Of a DNA stretch of 64,000 bases, positions 1-8,537 are shown in pieces. The translations under genes were made by a program, and so were the position numbers. The stretch spans positions 1,473,001 to 1,537,000 of the forward strand of contig NZ_AP022829.1 in NCBI RefSeq assembly GCF_011405655.1. The letters are read 5' to 3'. The notes beneath the pieces are model-generated. The model saw only the letters and a program-made list of their open reading frames with translations. It was not told the DNA's origin and searched no databases. The DNA is from Adlercreutzia hattorii (GTDB taxonomy: Bacteria > Actinomycetota > Coriobacteriia > Coriobacteriales > Eggerthellaceae). Every line of letters begins with the position of its first letter. Within the stretch, counting starts at the first letter, position 1.

Positions 1-105
1 GGGGCCGACGCCGAGGAGGCCGAGCTTCTGCACGCCGCCGTCACCACCCTTCAGATGGACGTGGCCGCCCGCCGCGTCGCCCACCGAGCGCTGCCCGCCA
101 GCTAG
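1..105 (+). CDS. 3' end of an unidentified protein (partial)
   Basis: An open frame enters from the left edge and ends at TAG 103-105, leaving 34 C-terminal residues rich in Ala and Glu and probably helical (AEELLHAAV-like, ending RALPAS). It lies upstream of def-fmt, where many actinobacteria carry priA, but the tail does not resemble the usual PriA ending, so no function is assigned. The first part lies outside the window. Codon use (GC-rich third positions) fits a real gene. Confidence 0.55.
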   Translation, partial: GADAEEAELLHAAVTTLQMDVAARRVAHRALPAS

Positions 106-267
106 GGCACCCGCCGCCGTCCGTCCGTAGATTTCGCGGGTCATCTGGACAGGAGGGGCCTCGCGCTTCACAATGTCCCAAGCAACTGATACGATCCCAG
201 GCCCCCTCAGAGCTGCCCGGGGTTGCCGCAGCGCATTGACACTTCACTATACAGAGTAAGGAATACC
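106..267. other. def upstream region
   Basis: This 162-nt gap lies between the partial gene and def. It contains an inverted repeat, GAGGGGCCT near 153-161 against AGGCCCCCTC near 201-210, which could end the upstream transcript although no T-run follows. A TTGCCG / TATACA pair (223-228 and 248-253, spacing 19) is a weak promoter candidate. AGTAAGGA just before 268 is the ribosome-binding site that decides the def start. Confidence 0.3.
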
Positions 268-810
268 GTGCTTCCCATTGTTATTTCCCCCGACCCCATT
301 CTCGCCACGGTCTGCGAGCCGTGCGAGCCCGGCGACAAGTCGCTTAAGCGCCTCTCCAAGCAGATGGCCCACGCCATGTACAAGAACTACGGTTGCGGCA
401 TCGCTGCCCCTCAGGTGGGCGTCACCAAGCGCCTCGTCGTCATCGACGTCGACTGGGACGGCGAGAAGGGCGAGAAGAACCCCATCGTGCTCGTGAACCC
501 CGAGATCGTGGAGCTGGCCGGCGAGCCGGAGGAGGGCGGCGAGGGCTGCCTTTCGTGCCCCGGCGTCACGGTGCCGGTGAAGCGCCAGCCCTGGGCGCGC
601 GTGCAGTACTACGACCTGGACGGCGAGTTGTGGGAGATCGAGGGCGACGGCCTGCTCGGCCGCTGCCTGCAGCACGAGATCGACCACTTGAACGGCAAAA
701 CGCTCTTCGAGAGCTGCGATCCGGTGACCCGCATCGAGGCCCTGCGCGCCTACGAGGAGGCCAAGGCCAACGGGGCGCGTCCCGGCGACACCGATATCGA
801 GGTGAAGTAG
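268..810 (+). CDS. def: Peptide deformylase
   Basis: Removes the N-formyl group from nascent proteins in the cytosol, using a catalytic metal, usually Fe2+. All three family motifs are present: GCGIAAPQVG (motif 1), EGCLS with the metal-binding Cys (motif 2), and HEIDH with two metal-binding His and the catalytic Glu (motif 3). I chose GTG 268, giving MLPIVISPDPIL, because TAAGGA sits just upstream and deformylases begin at this point; an in-frame start at 223 would add 15 atypical residues. The length of 180 aa is normal. It is followed after 1 nt by fmt, whose product adds the formyl group removed here, a classic pairing. Confidence 0.96.
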   Translation: MLPIVISPDPILATVCEPCEPGDKSLKRLSKQMAHAMYKNYGCGIAAPQVGVTKRLVVIDVDWDGEKGEKNPIVLVNPEIVELAGEPEEGGEGCLSCPGVTVPVKRQPWARVQYYDLDGELWEIEGDGLLGRCLQHEIDHLNGKTLFESCDPVTRIEALRAYEEAKANGARPGDTDIEVK

Positions 811-811
811 C

Positions 812-1750
812 GTGCGCGTCGTCTTCATGGGAACGCCTCGCTTCGCGGCGGAAATTCTGGACGAGTTGGCGGAGTTCCACGAGATCGCGGCTGTCTACAC
901 GCGTCCCGATGCGGTGCGCGGCCGGGGGAAGGCGCTCGCGCCCTCCCCGGTGAAGGAGGTGGCCGAGCGGCGAGGATTTCCCGTGCGCACGCCGCGCACG
1001 CTGCGCGACGCCGAGGTGCTCTCGGAACTCGCCGCGTTCGCGCCCGATGTCATCTGCGTGGCGGCCTATGGGGCGATTCTCCCTAAGGACGTGCTCGACC
1101 TGCCGCCCTTCGGCTGCCTGAACGTGCACGGGTCCCTGCTTCCGCGCTGGCGCGGGGCGGCCCCCATCGAGCGGGCCATCCTCGCCGGCGACGAGGAGAT
1201 CGGCGTGTGCATCATGGCCATGGAGGAGGGGCTCGACACCGGCGACTACTGCGTGTGCCGCTCGCTGCCCGCAGGTTCGCGCACAGCCGCCGAGCTCACC
1301 GAGGAGCTGGCAGCTCTGGGCGCCAGCGCGCTGCTCACGGCGCTGGCCCAGGCCGAGGGCGGCAATCTACGCTGGGTGGCCCAGGACGAGGCGCTGGTCA
1401 CCTACGCCGAGAAGATCGCCAAAGGCGAACTGAACCTCGATCCTGCCGAGAGCGCCGTTGCGAACGATCGCCGCGTGCGCGCCTCGGGCGGCGCCCATCC
1501 CGCCCGAACCGTCATTGCTGGCCGGCCGCTGACGGTGCTGGCGGCCCGCGTGGCCGGCGATGCTCCCGCCGACCGCCTGGGCTCTGGAGCGGCGGCCCTT
1601 ATCGCGAACCGACTGCTTCTCGGCTGCGCCGAGGGGGTCTTGGAAGTAACCGAAGTAAAACCGGACGGCAAGCGCGCCATGGACGCGAGCTCGTTTGCCG
1701 CCGGCGTCCCCGCGCTGCGGGGCGAGGAAGGAACATGGTCCCGTGCATAA
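812..1750 (+). CDS. fmt: Methionyl-tRNA formyltransferase
   Basis: Transfers a formyl group from 10-formyltetrahydrofolate to Met-tRNAfMet. The N-terminal Rossmann-like domain begins MRVVFMGTPRFA. The folate-binding and catalytic segment NVHGSLLPRWRGAAPI (about residues 104-119) carries the expected Asn, His and SLLPxxRGAAPI pattern. The C-terminal half is the tRNA-binding OB-like domain, with KIAKGE near residue 205. The 312 aa length is typical. It starts at GTG one nt after the def stop and its end overlaps the rsmB start by 8 nt, so the three genes are probably translationally coupled. Confidence 0.96.
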   Translation: MRVVFMGTPRFAAEILDELAEFHEIAAVYTRPDAVRGRGKALAPSPVKEVAERRGFPVRTPRTLRDAEVLSELAAFAPDVICVAAYGAILPKDVLDLPPFGCLNVHGSLLPRWRGAAPIERAILAGDEEIGVCIMAMEEGLDTGDYCVCRSLPAGSRTAAELTEELAALGASALLTALAQAEGGNLRWVAQDEALVTYAEKIAKGELNLDPAESAVANDRRVRASGGAHPARTVIAGRPLTVLAARVAGDAPADRLGSGAAALIANRLLLGCAEGVLEVTEVKPDGKRAMDASSFAAGVPALRGEEGTWSRA

Positions 1751-3758
1751 CGATCATCGATCCCACAACCAGAGACGATCCTACGACCGAGCGAGCCAGG
1801 GCGATCGCAACGCCCAGGGCGGCGCGCGGCAGAACCGCGGGCCGCGCCCCGGCGGCAAGTCCGGCGACTTCCGCAAGGGAGGCAAGCCCGGCGGGTTCCG
1901 CAAGGACAGCAAGCCGGGTGGCTACCGCAAGGATGACCGGGGGCCTCGTGACGGGAAGCCGAGCGACTTCCGCAAAGGGGGCAAGCCCGGCGGGTTCCGC
2001 AAAGACGGGAAGCCGGGTAGCTTCCGCAAGGATGATCGCGGCCCCCGCGACGGGAAGCCCGGCGACTTTCGCAAGGGCGGCAAGCCCGGCGGATTCCGCA
2101 AGGACGACCGGGGCCCGCGTGACGAGCAGCGATCCGGCGCCGACCGGAAGGACTTCCGTGCCCGCGATGGCAAGCCAACTGGTGGGAGCGCCCCTCACAA
2201 GGATTTCGGCCCTCGGCGCGATTCCCGCGAGGCGGGCCACCCGCGCGAGGTGTTCATCGACGGCAAGCTCATGGCGGCCCCCGACCAAGACGCCCCGCAG
2301 GATCGCGGCCCGCGCTTCGAGGGGCCTCGCGACGGCGGCCGCGGAGGCGCGGCGCGGCGCGACCAGGTGCGCCGGCAGAAGGCCCACAAGGCCACGACGG
2401 CCCGCGAGCTTGCCCTGGCGGCCATCCACCAGCTGAGGGAACGCGACGCGTTCGCCCAGGACATCATCGCCAAGACCATCGATATCTCGCCCCTGTCGCG
2501 GGAGGATCGGGCCTTCGCCACCCGGCTCGTGCTGGGCGTGGTCAGCACGCGCGGCACCCTGGAGGACATCATCACGGGCTGCATGGACTCGCCCGACGAT
2601 GCGGCCCCGGCAGTGCGCGACGCGCTGTGCCTGTCGGCCTACGAGATCATCTTTCTGCAGAAGAGCCCCCATGCCGCCGTCGATCAGGGCGTCGAACTGG
2701 TGAAGTCGGTGGCGCCGCGCGCGGGCGGTCTCGCCAATGCGGTGCTGCGCCGCGTGGTGCGCGCCAAAGAGGCCTTCCCCTTCGGCGACCCGCGCACCGA
2801 TATCGCCGCCTATGCGCGGCTGCACGGCTTCCCGGTGTGGCTCGCCAAGCGGCTCATCGCGGAGCTCGGACCCGAGGGCGCCCGCGACTTCATGGTGGCC
2901 TCGAACGAGCCGGCTCCGGTCTACATCGCCGTCAACGCGCTGAAGGCCGCCACCGACGAGGAGGTCGTCTCGGTTCTCGCGGCGGCTCACGCCGAGCCTG
3001 AAGCCATGGCGCTGGGCGGCTGTGCCGTACCCGGCTGCTACAAAGTGGCGTCGGGCGTGCCCCTGCTCGATGGCCGGGTGCGCCGCATGATAAACCAGGG
3101 CTTGCTTCTCGTGTCCGACGCCACCTCCCAGGCGGTGGCGGATCTGGTGGTGGGAGATACGGCACCGGAGTCGTTCTTGGAGATCGGCGCCGGCCGCGCC
3201 ACCAAGACCATCCTCGACCAGAGCATCGCCTACCGGCGACACGGCAAGCAGATCCCCGAGTACGTTACGGTGGACGTGCACGCCTTCAAGACCAAGCTGC
3301 TCCAAGAGCGCGCCGAGCAGTACGGGGCTCATGTGAGCGAGGCCATCATCGGCGACGCCACCGACTTGGACGCCCTGGTGGGCGAGCGCACCTTCGATCG
3401 CGTGTTCATCGACTCCCCGTGCACGGGGCTGGGCACGCTCCGGCGTCATGCGGACATCCGCTGGCGCCTGCGCCCCGAAACCATTGCCGAATCGGCCGAG
3501 CTGGACGCGCGTCTCTTGGAATCGGCGGCATCCCATGTGGCCCCCGGCGGCATTCTTGCCTATGCCACCTGCACGGTCACCCACGAGGAGAACGCCGATG
3601 CTGTGGAGGCCTTCCTGGCCACCGAGGCCGGTGCGGCCTTCGAGGTGGTGCCCTGCCGAAACCCCGATCTCGACATCGAGCTGCCGTTCTTCTCCACCGT
3701 TTTGGAGCCCGGCGGCCCCGACGCCCACTTCCTCGCCCTCCTGCGCCGCAAAGCCTAG
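1743..3758 (+). CDS. rsmB: 16S rRNA m5C methyltransferase RsmB-like with long basic repeat N-terminus
   Basis: A RsmB/Sun-family enzyme that methylates a cytosine in 16S rRNA with SAM. Residues about 1-215 are low-complexity and very basic, made of repeated GDFRKGGKPGGFRKD-like units (nt 1855-2170). A NusB-like RNA-binding domain starts near residue 217, and the methyltransferase domain follows. The two catalytic Cys motifs are clear: DSPCTGLGTLRRH near 556 and YATCT near 606. SAM motif I reads LEIGAGRATKT instead of the usual DLCAAPGGKT. At 671 aa it is roughly 220 longer than typical RsmB. GTG 1743 was chosen for the AGGAAGGA about 10 nt upstream; it overlaps the fmt stop. Confidence 0.9.
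   Translation: MHNDHRSHNQRRSYDRASQGDRNAQGGARQNRGPRPGGKSGDFRKGGKPGGFRKDSKPGGYRKDDRGPRDGKPSDFRKGGKPGGFRKDGKPGSFRKDDRGPRDGKPGDFRKGGKPGGFRKDDRGPRDEQRSGADRKDFRARDGKPTGGSAPHKDFGPRRDSREAGHPREVFIDGKLMAAPDQDAPQDRGPRFEGPRDGGRGGAARRDQVRRQKAHKATTARELALAAIHQLRERDAFAQDIIAKTIDISPLSREDRAFATRLVLGVVSTRGTLEDIITGCMDSPDDAAPAVRDALCLSAYEIIFLQKSPHAAVDQGVELVKSVAPRAGGLANAVLRRVVRAKEAFPFGDPRTDIAAYARLHGFPVWLAKRLIAELGPEGARDFMVASNEPAPVYIAVNALKAATDEEVVSVLAAAHAEPEAMALGGCAVPGCYKVASGVPLLDGRVRRMINQGLLLVSDATSQAVADLVVGDTAPESFLEIGAGRATKTILDQSIAYRRHGKQIPEYVTVDVHAFKTKLLQERAEQYGAHVSEAIIGDATDLDALVGERTFDRVFIDSPCTGLGTLRRHADIRWRLRPETIAESAELDARLLESAASHVAPGGILAYATCTVTHEENADAVEAFLATEAGAAFEVVPCRNPDLDIELPFFSTVLEPGGPDAHFLALLRRKA
1855..2170 (+). 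repeat. In-frame tandem repeats encoding GGKPGGFRKD units
   Basis: Near-identical units of about 15-20 codons encode GDFRKGGKPGGFRKD(DRGPRDGKP), repeated four to five times with drift. They lie entirely inside the N-terminal extension of the rsmB gene and preserve the frame. Such tracts can expand or contract by slippage or recombination. The basic Gly/Arg/Lys composition resembles RNA-binding tails on DEAD-box helicases and ribosome-associated enzymes. Confidence 0.85.
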
Positions 3759-3779
3759 GCTCGCGCGCACCGCGATCTC

Positions 3780-3808
3780 AAGGCGCCCTTCGGGGCGCCT
3801 TCGTTTTC
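3780..3808 (+). terminator. Intrinsic terminator after def-fmt-rsmB
   Basis: AAGGCGCC and GGCGCCTT pair around a CTTCGG loop and are followed by a T-rich CGTTTT tract. It lies 22 nt after the rsmB stop and closes the translation-related operon. Confidence 0.85.
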
Positions 3809-3949
3809 GCGTCTGGCGATGGCGAAGCTGCGGGAAAAACTATAGGCGCATCGCCGACTTTTTAACCGATTGGAAATGTTGACCGCCGAGATGCCAGTAA
3901 AATAGCGTGCTACAGTCATTTTCGAGAACCGATAAGGAGGTCGCAGGTC

Positions 3950-4534
3950 GTGGAGCCGAATATCAAAGAGGTGGCGGGGCGTATTCGCGCTCTGCGAGAG
4001 GACATGGACCTCACATTGCAGGAGATGGCCGAGGCCACGGGCCGGTCGACGGCGGAGTACGCCGCGCAAGAGTCCGGCGAGGAGGACCTCTCCTTCACCT
4101 TCCTGTACAAGTGCGCCGAGAAGTTCGGCGTCGACGTCATCGAGCTGCTCACCGGCGAGAACCCGCACCTGACGGGCTACTCGCTCACGCGCGAGGGGGC
4201 GGGTCTTTCCATCAAGCGCCGTGCCGGCTTCGAGTACCTGCACAAGGCTCCGCATTTCCGCCACAAGCTGGCCGAGCCCTTTGTGGTCACCGCCCCCTAT
4301 TTGGAAGAGGAGCAGGACGTGCCCGTGCACCTGTCCCGCCACGAGGGCCAGGAGCTCGACTTCATCATCTCCGGCCAGATGCGCTTCGCCTACGAGGATC
4401 ACGAGGAGATCCTAAATCCGGGGGATGTCGTCATGTACGACTCCGGTCGCGGCCACGGCATGATTGCTACCGGAGGGGAGCCCTGCGTGTTTCTCGCCAT
4501 TGTGATGAAGCCCGAGGGGGAGAAGATTATCTAG
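3950..4534 (+). CDS. XRE-family regulator with C-terminal cupin domain (copy 1)
   Basis: A 194-aa protein with a helix-turn-helix XRE domain at residues about 8-60 (AGRIRALREDMDLTLQEMAEATG) and a small cupin barrel at about 105-190 (HEGQELDFIISG, then LNPGDVVMYDSGRGHG). XRE-cupin proteins are usually transcription factors whose cupin senses a small ligand or metal. It starts at GTG 3950 with a strong TAAGGAGG 9 nt upstream. It is followed after 119 nt by an acyl-CoA synthetase, and the same pair recurs at 10163-12571. It probably regulates the adjacent cluster; the ligand is unknown, and a CoA-ester or carboxylate is only a guess. Confidence 0.88.
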   Translation: MEPNIKEVAGRIRALREDMDLTLQEMAEATGRSTAEYAAQESGEEDLSFTFLYKCAEKFGVDVIELLTGENPHLTGYSLTREGAGLSIKRRAGFEYLHKAPHFRHKLAEPFVVTAPYLEEEQDVPVHLSRHEGQELDFIISGQMRFAYEDHEEILNPGDVVMYDSGRGHGMIATGGEPCVFLAIVMKPEGEKII

Positions 4535-4653
4535 GCGGCCCGACTCGCGGGTGCGGCCGGCGTTCTTTGGCCCGGCCGCGCGCCCGCGCATCCGGCGTCG
4601 CCGAACCCAAGGTAATCGCCCGCCCTTTCAAGACTTCACCCAAGGATATCATC

Positions 4654-6444
4654 ATGAGAAACATCAACTTGCGTTACGTGGACGAGGCCTACGACGAGAA
4701 CGGTCTGCTCACGAAGTTCGACATCACCATGCCCGACGACTTCAACTTCGCCTACGACGTCGTGGACGACATCGCGATCAACGACCCCGAGCGCACCGCC
4801 ATGGTCTGGTGCAATCCGGAAGGGGAGGAGCATGTCTTCACCTTCGCCGACATGAAGACGTGGTCGGACAAGACGGCGAACTTCCTGGCGGACTGCGGCA
4901 TCGGGCGCGGCGACTTCGTCATGGTCATCCTGCGCCGCCACTACCAGTTCTGGTTCACGATGCTGGCCCTGGAGAAACTGGGGGCGGTGGCGGTACCGGC
5001 CACCTTCATGCTGAAGGAACACGACCTCACCTATCGCCTGAACGGGGCGGATATCAAGGCCATCATCGCCACCTCGGCCGGGGACATCGCCGACACCATC
5101 GACGCGGTGGTAGAGGAGTGCCCCAGCGTGGAGACGCTCATCCTCGTGAACCCTGCCGGCGCCGGGCTCACCCCTCGCGACGGGAACGGGAACTGGGTCG
5201 CTCCCGCCGGCGAGCTTGTCGGCGAGGCGCTCTCGGGCCCTGCGGGCATCTGCGCGGCCCCCGTCGCGCGCGAGGGCTGGCGCGACTTCAACAGCGAGGT
5301 GCTCGCCGCCTCGGCCGATTTCACCCGCCGCGAGACGGCGGGCGCCGATCCCATGCTCATGTACTTCTCCTCGGGCACTTCGGGCAATCCCAAGATGGTG
5401 CTCCACGATTCCGGCTACGCGCTGGCGCACCTCATCACGGCCAAGCACTGGCACAACGTAAACCCCGAGGGGCTGCACTTCACCATCGCCGACACCGGCT
5501 GGGGCAAGGCGGTCTGGGGCAAGTTCTTCGGCCAGTGGCTCATGGAGGCCGCAGTGCTCACCTACGACTTCGACCGCTACGATCCGGCCGAGATTCTCTC
5601 CCTCGTCGGTCGCTACGGCGTGACGACGCTCTGCTGCCCGCCGACGATGTACCGCCTCATGACCGAGGTGGACGTGGACGCCTTCGACCTGTCCAGCTTG
5701 GAGTACTGCACCACGGCCGGCGAAGCGCTGAACCCCGATCTGTTCGACTTCTGGCGCGAGCATACCGGCCTTACCATCTACGAAGGCTTCGGCCAGACGG
5801 AGACCCCGCTCACCGTGGGCAACCTCACGAACTCCACGCCGCGCCCGGGCTCCATGGGCAAGCCGGTGCCGATGTACGTCATGAAGGTCCTCCGCGAGGA
5901 CGGCACCGAGTGCGACACCGGCGAGACCGGCGAGATCTGCATCGCCATCGATCCGCATCCGGCCGGCATCATGATGGAGTACTACCGTAATCCCGAGAAG
6001 ACCGCCGAGGCCATGCACGACGGCTGGTACCACACCGGCGACACCGCCTGGCGCGACGAGGAGGGCAACTACTGGTACGTGGGCCGCAACGACGACGTCA
6101 TCAAGTCGAGCGGCTACCGCATCGGCCCCTTCGAGATCGAGTCGGTCATGCTCGAGCACGACGCCGTGCGCGAGGTGGCCGTCACCGGCGTGCCCGATCC
6201 GGTGCGCGGCTTCGCCGTGAAGGCGACGGTGGTGCTTGCCGACGGCTGGCAGGGAAGCGACGAGCTTACCGCCGAGCTGCAGAAGTGGGTGAAGCGCCAG
6301 ACGGCCCCCTACAAGTACCCGCGCATCATCGAGTACGTCGACGAGCTGCCCCGCACCGTCAACGGCAAGATTCGCCGCGCCGCCATCCGCGAGCAGGACA
6401 AGACCCACCACGCCTCCCAGAAAACCCCCGAGGGACTCATCTGA
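4654..6444 (+). CDS. AMP-forming acyl-CoA synthetase (copy 1)
   Basis: An ANL-superfamily adenylating enzyme of 596 aa, predicted to activate a carboxylic acid with ATP and CoA to an acyl-CoA. Seen motifs: P-loop-like YFSSGTSGNPK near 236, GFGQTET near 377, YHTGD near 458, GRNDDVIKSSGYRIGPFEIES, and PRTVNGKIRR with the catalytic Lys near 571. The overall layout resembles medium-chain or acetyl-type acyl-CoA synthetases; the substrate cannot be read from sequence. ATG 4654 was chosen because the reading MRNINLRYVDEAY aligns with the paralogue and AAGGAT lies upstream. The stop overlaps the next start by 1 nt. It has a paralogue at 10898. Confidence 0.9.
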   Translation: MRNINLRYVDEAYDENGLLTKFDITMPDDFNFAYDVVDDIAINDPERTAMVWCNPEGEEHVFTFADMKTWSDKTANFLADCGIGRGDFVMVILRRHYQFWFTMLALEKLGAVAVPATFMLKEHDLTYRLNGADIKAIIATSAGDIADTIDAVVEECPSVETLILVNPAGAGLTPRDGNGNWVAPAGELVGEALSGPAGICAAPVAREGWRDFNSEVLAASADFTRRETAGADPMLMYFSSGTSGNPKMVLHDSGYALAHLITAKHWHNVNPEGLHFTIADTGWGKAVWGKFFGQWLMEAAVLTYDFDRYDPAEILSLVGRYGVTTLCCPPTMYRLMTEVDVDAFDLSSLEYCTTAGEALNPDLFDFWREHTGLTIYEGFGQTETPLTVGNLTNSTPRPGSMGKPVPMYVMKVLREDGTECDTGETGEICIAIDPHPAGIMMEYYRNPEKTAEAMHDGWYHTGDTAWRDEEGNYWYVGRNDDVIKSSGYRIGPFEIESVMLEHDAVREVAVTGVPDPVRGFAVKATVVLADGWQGSDELTAELQKWVKRQTAPYKYPRIIEYVDELPRTVNGKIRRAAIREQDKTHHASQKTPEGLI

Positions 6445-7181
6445 TGACGGCGGGCGCATCTACTGGACTCCCGTTCCCGTTGGAGCCGGTTGTGGTGGTG
6501 ACGGGGCATTACGGGGTGGGGAAGACCAACTTCTCCCTCAACCTCGCCATGGATGCCGCCGCGGCGGGGTACCGGGTGACGCTCGCCGACATGGACGTCG
6601 TGAACCCGTACTTCCGTTCCAACGAGTACCGCGATCTTCTGGAAGCGGCCGGGGTGCGGCTCATCGCGCCGGTGTTCGGCCACGTGGGCACGAGCCTCGA
6701 TGTGCCGTCAGTCACCGGCGAGCTGGCCGTGACGGCGGCGGAGGCCTACCGCGACGAGACGGGCCGCACGGTCGTCATCGTTGATGCCGGCGGCGACGAT
6801 GTGGGCGCCACGGCGCTCGCCCGCTTCGCGCCGGCCCTCGCGGCGGGTCCCTACGCCATGCTCTACGTGGTGAACGCCTTCCGCAACCTCACGCAGGCCC
6901 CCGCCGATGCGGTGGCGGTGCTGCGCGAGATCGAGGCCAAGAGCCATCTGGCGGCCACGGCCGTGGTGGGGAACTCCCACCTGCAGGCCGAGACCACTCT
7001 GGGACATATCGCCGAAAGTGTCCCGTATGCCCAGGCAGTGGCCTCGGCGGCAGGCCTTCCCGTCGCCTGCATTACCGCCCCCATTCAGGCCATTCGGCAG
7101 GAAAACACGGGGTCAACAGCCCTGGCGGACATTCCCAATGGCTATGCTGTGGAGGTGTACGTCAAGCCTCCCTGGTCCTAA
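6444..7181 (+). CDS. ParA/MinD-like P-loop ATPase of unknown role
   Basis: A 245-aa P-loop NTPase. The Walker A segment GHYGVGKTN lies near residues 21-29. LADMDVVNPYFRSNEY follows at the position of the switch I region of SIMIBI/MinD-type ATPases, and VVIVDAGGDD near 110 is the Walker B. No membrane-targeting helix or Fe-S Cys motif is evident. It starts at ATG overlapping the ligase stop (TGATG), so it is coupled to the acyl-CoA synthetase, and 73 nt later the Kor ferredoxin subunit begins. That position suggests a role with the oxidoreductase or synthetase, for example in maturation or as a chaperone, but this is inference only. Confidence 0.75.
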   Translation: MTAGASTGLPFPLEPVVVVTGHYGVGKTNFSLNLAMDAAAAGYRVTLADMDVVNPYFRSNEYRDLLEAAGVRLIAPVFGHVGTSLDVPSVTGELAVTAAEAYRDETGRTVVIVDAGGDDVGATALARFAPALAAGPYAMLYVVNAFRNLTQAPADAVAVLREIEAKSHLAATAVVGNSHLQAETTLGHIAESVPYAQAVASAAGLPVACITAPIQAIRQENTGSTALADIPNGYAVEVYVKPPWS

Positions 7182-7254
7182 GGGCGGCCCATTTTATACG
7201 AGAGAGGAGCGCGGGCGCAGCGGCCCGTGCGCGAGTTAAGCAAGGGAGGTTTCC

Positions 7255-7461
7255 ATGGCGCGAGTCACCATCGACGATTTCTTCTGCAAGGGGTGCGGGC
7301 TGTGCACCGACGTCTGCCCGGTGGGCATCCTCGAGCTCGATCCGGATGTCATCACGGCCAAGGGCTATCACCCGGCCCATTGCACCGACGAGGACAAGTG
7401 CACCGGTTGCGCCACCTGCGCGACCATGTGCCCCGATGTGGCCATCACGGTTGAAAGGTAG
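7255..7461 (+). CDS. korD: 2-oxoacid:ferredoxin oxidoreductase, ferredoxin-like delta subunit
   Basis: A 68-aa protein with two CxxCxxCxxxCP clusters (CKGCGLCTDVCP and CTGCATCATMCP), giving two [4Fe-4S] centres. It carries electrons between the TPP catalytic site and external ferredoxin in the four-subunit Kor/Vor type enzymes. The RBS AAGGGAGG lies 5-8 nt upstream. It is followed after 4 nt by the alpha subunit. Confidence 0.92.
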   Translation: MARVTIDDFFCKGCGLCTDVCPVGILELDPDVITAKGYHPAHCTDEDKCTGCATCATMCPDVAITVER

Positions 7462-7465
7462 TTCA

Positions 7466-8536
7466 ATGGCTGAGAAAGTACTCATGAAGGGCAACGAGGC
7501 CATGGCCGAGGCGGCCATGCGCGCCGGCTGCCGCTTCTTCTTCGGTTACCCCATCACGCCCCAGACCGAGGTGGCCGCCTATATGGCGAAGATGATGCCG
7601 AAAGTGGGGGGCACCTACCTTCAGGCGGAGTCCGAAGTGGCGGCCATCAACATGGTCTACGGCGCGTCGGCGGCCGGTGCCCGCGTGATGACCTCCTCGT
7701 CGTCCCCGGGAATCTCGCTGAAGAGCGAGGGCATCTCGTATATGGCCGGCGCCGATCTGCCCGGCGTCATCGTCAACGTGCAGCGCGGCGGCCCGGGTCT
7801 GGGCTCCATCCAGCCCTCCCAGGCCGACTACTGGCAGGCCACCAAGGCCACCGGCCACGGCGACTTCCACATCGTCGTGTACGCGCCCTCCACGGTGCAG
7901 GAGATGGCCGACTACGCCTTCAAGGCCTTCGACACGGCCGACAAGTACCGTGTGCCGGTCATGATCATGGCCGACGGCATGCTCGGCCAGATGATGGAGC
8001 CCGTAGTGCTGCCCGAGGCCCTCGCCTTAGAGGATCTGCCGGAGAAGCCCTGGGCCACCTGCGGCCACGGCCACAAACGTCCCCACAACGTGGCGAACTC
8101 GCTGTATCTGACCGCGTCCGATCTGGAGGACCTCGTTCGCGAGCGCTACGAGCGCTACGCCGTCATCGAAGAGACCGAGCAGGAGGCCGAAACCTACCTC
8201 ACCGAGGATGCCGACATCGTGCTCGTGGCCTTCGGCGGTGCCGCCCGCGTGGCCCGCTCGGCGGTGAACGCCGCCCGCGAGCAGGGCATCAAGGCGGGGC
8301 TTGTGCGCCCCATCACGCTGTGGCCCTTCCCGACCCGCGCCATCGAGGCGGTCGTTCCCACGGCCAAGGCCTTCCTCGATGTGGAGATGAACATGGGTCA
8401 GATGCTGGAGGACGTCCGTCTGGCGGTGGCCGGCCGCGTGCCGGTGGAGTTCTACGGCCGCACCGGCGGCGTCATCCCGACCCCCGACGAGGTGCTGGCG
8501 GCCATTGTCGCTTTGAACGAGAAGGTAGGTGAGTAG
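7466..8536 (+). CDS. korA: 2-oxoacid:ferredoxin oxidoreductase alpha subunit (KorA/VorB type)
   Basis: A 356-aa pyrimidine-binding and core subunit. The N-terminus LMKGNEAMAEAAMRAGCRFFFGYPITPQTE is characteristic of Kor/Vor alpha subunits, and SSSSPGISLKSEGI and NVQRGGPGLGSIQPSQAD mark the substrate and TPP interface. It lacks the N-terminal gamma fusion found in some archaeal enzymes; gamma is a separate gene here. Start ATG 7466 has GAAAGGTAG upstream. Substrate choice among 2-oxoglutarate, branched-chain and aromatic 2-oxoacids cannot be decided; VorB-like features are suggestive. It lies in the order delta-alpha-beta-gamma. Confidence 0.92.
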   Translation: MAEKVLMKGNEAMAEAAMRAGCRFFFGYPITPQTEVAAYMAKMMPKVGGTYLQAESEVAAINMVYGASAAGARVMTSSSSPGISLKSEGISYMAGADLPGVIVNVQRGGPGLGSIQPSQADYWQATKATGHGDFHIVVYAPSTVQEMADYAFKAFDTADKYRVPVMIMADGMLGQMMEPVVLPEALALEDLPEKPWATCGHGHKRPHNVANSLYLTASDLEDLVRERYERYAVIEETEQEAETYLTEDADIVLVAFGGAARVARSAVNAAREQGIKAGLVRPITLWPFPTRAIEAVVPTAKAFLDVEMNMGQMLEDVRLAVAGRVPVEFYGRTGGVIPTPDEVLAAIVALNEKVGE

Positions 8537-8537
8537 C

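Noticed and set aside
1599-3770. Long open frame on the minus strand opposite rsmB (over 700 codons)
   Set aside because: It is the antisense of a clear methyltransferase gene; its translation is compositionally biased (Gly/Arg/His/Ala) without a domain, as expected in GC-rich DNA.
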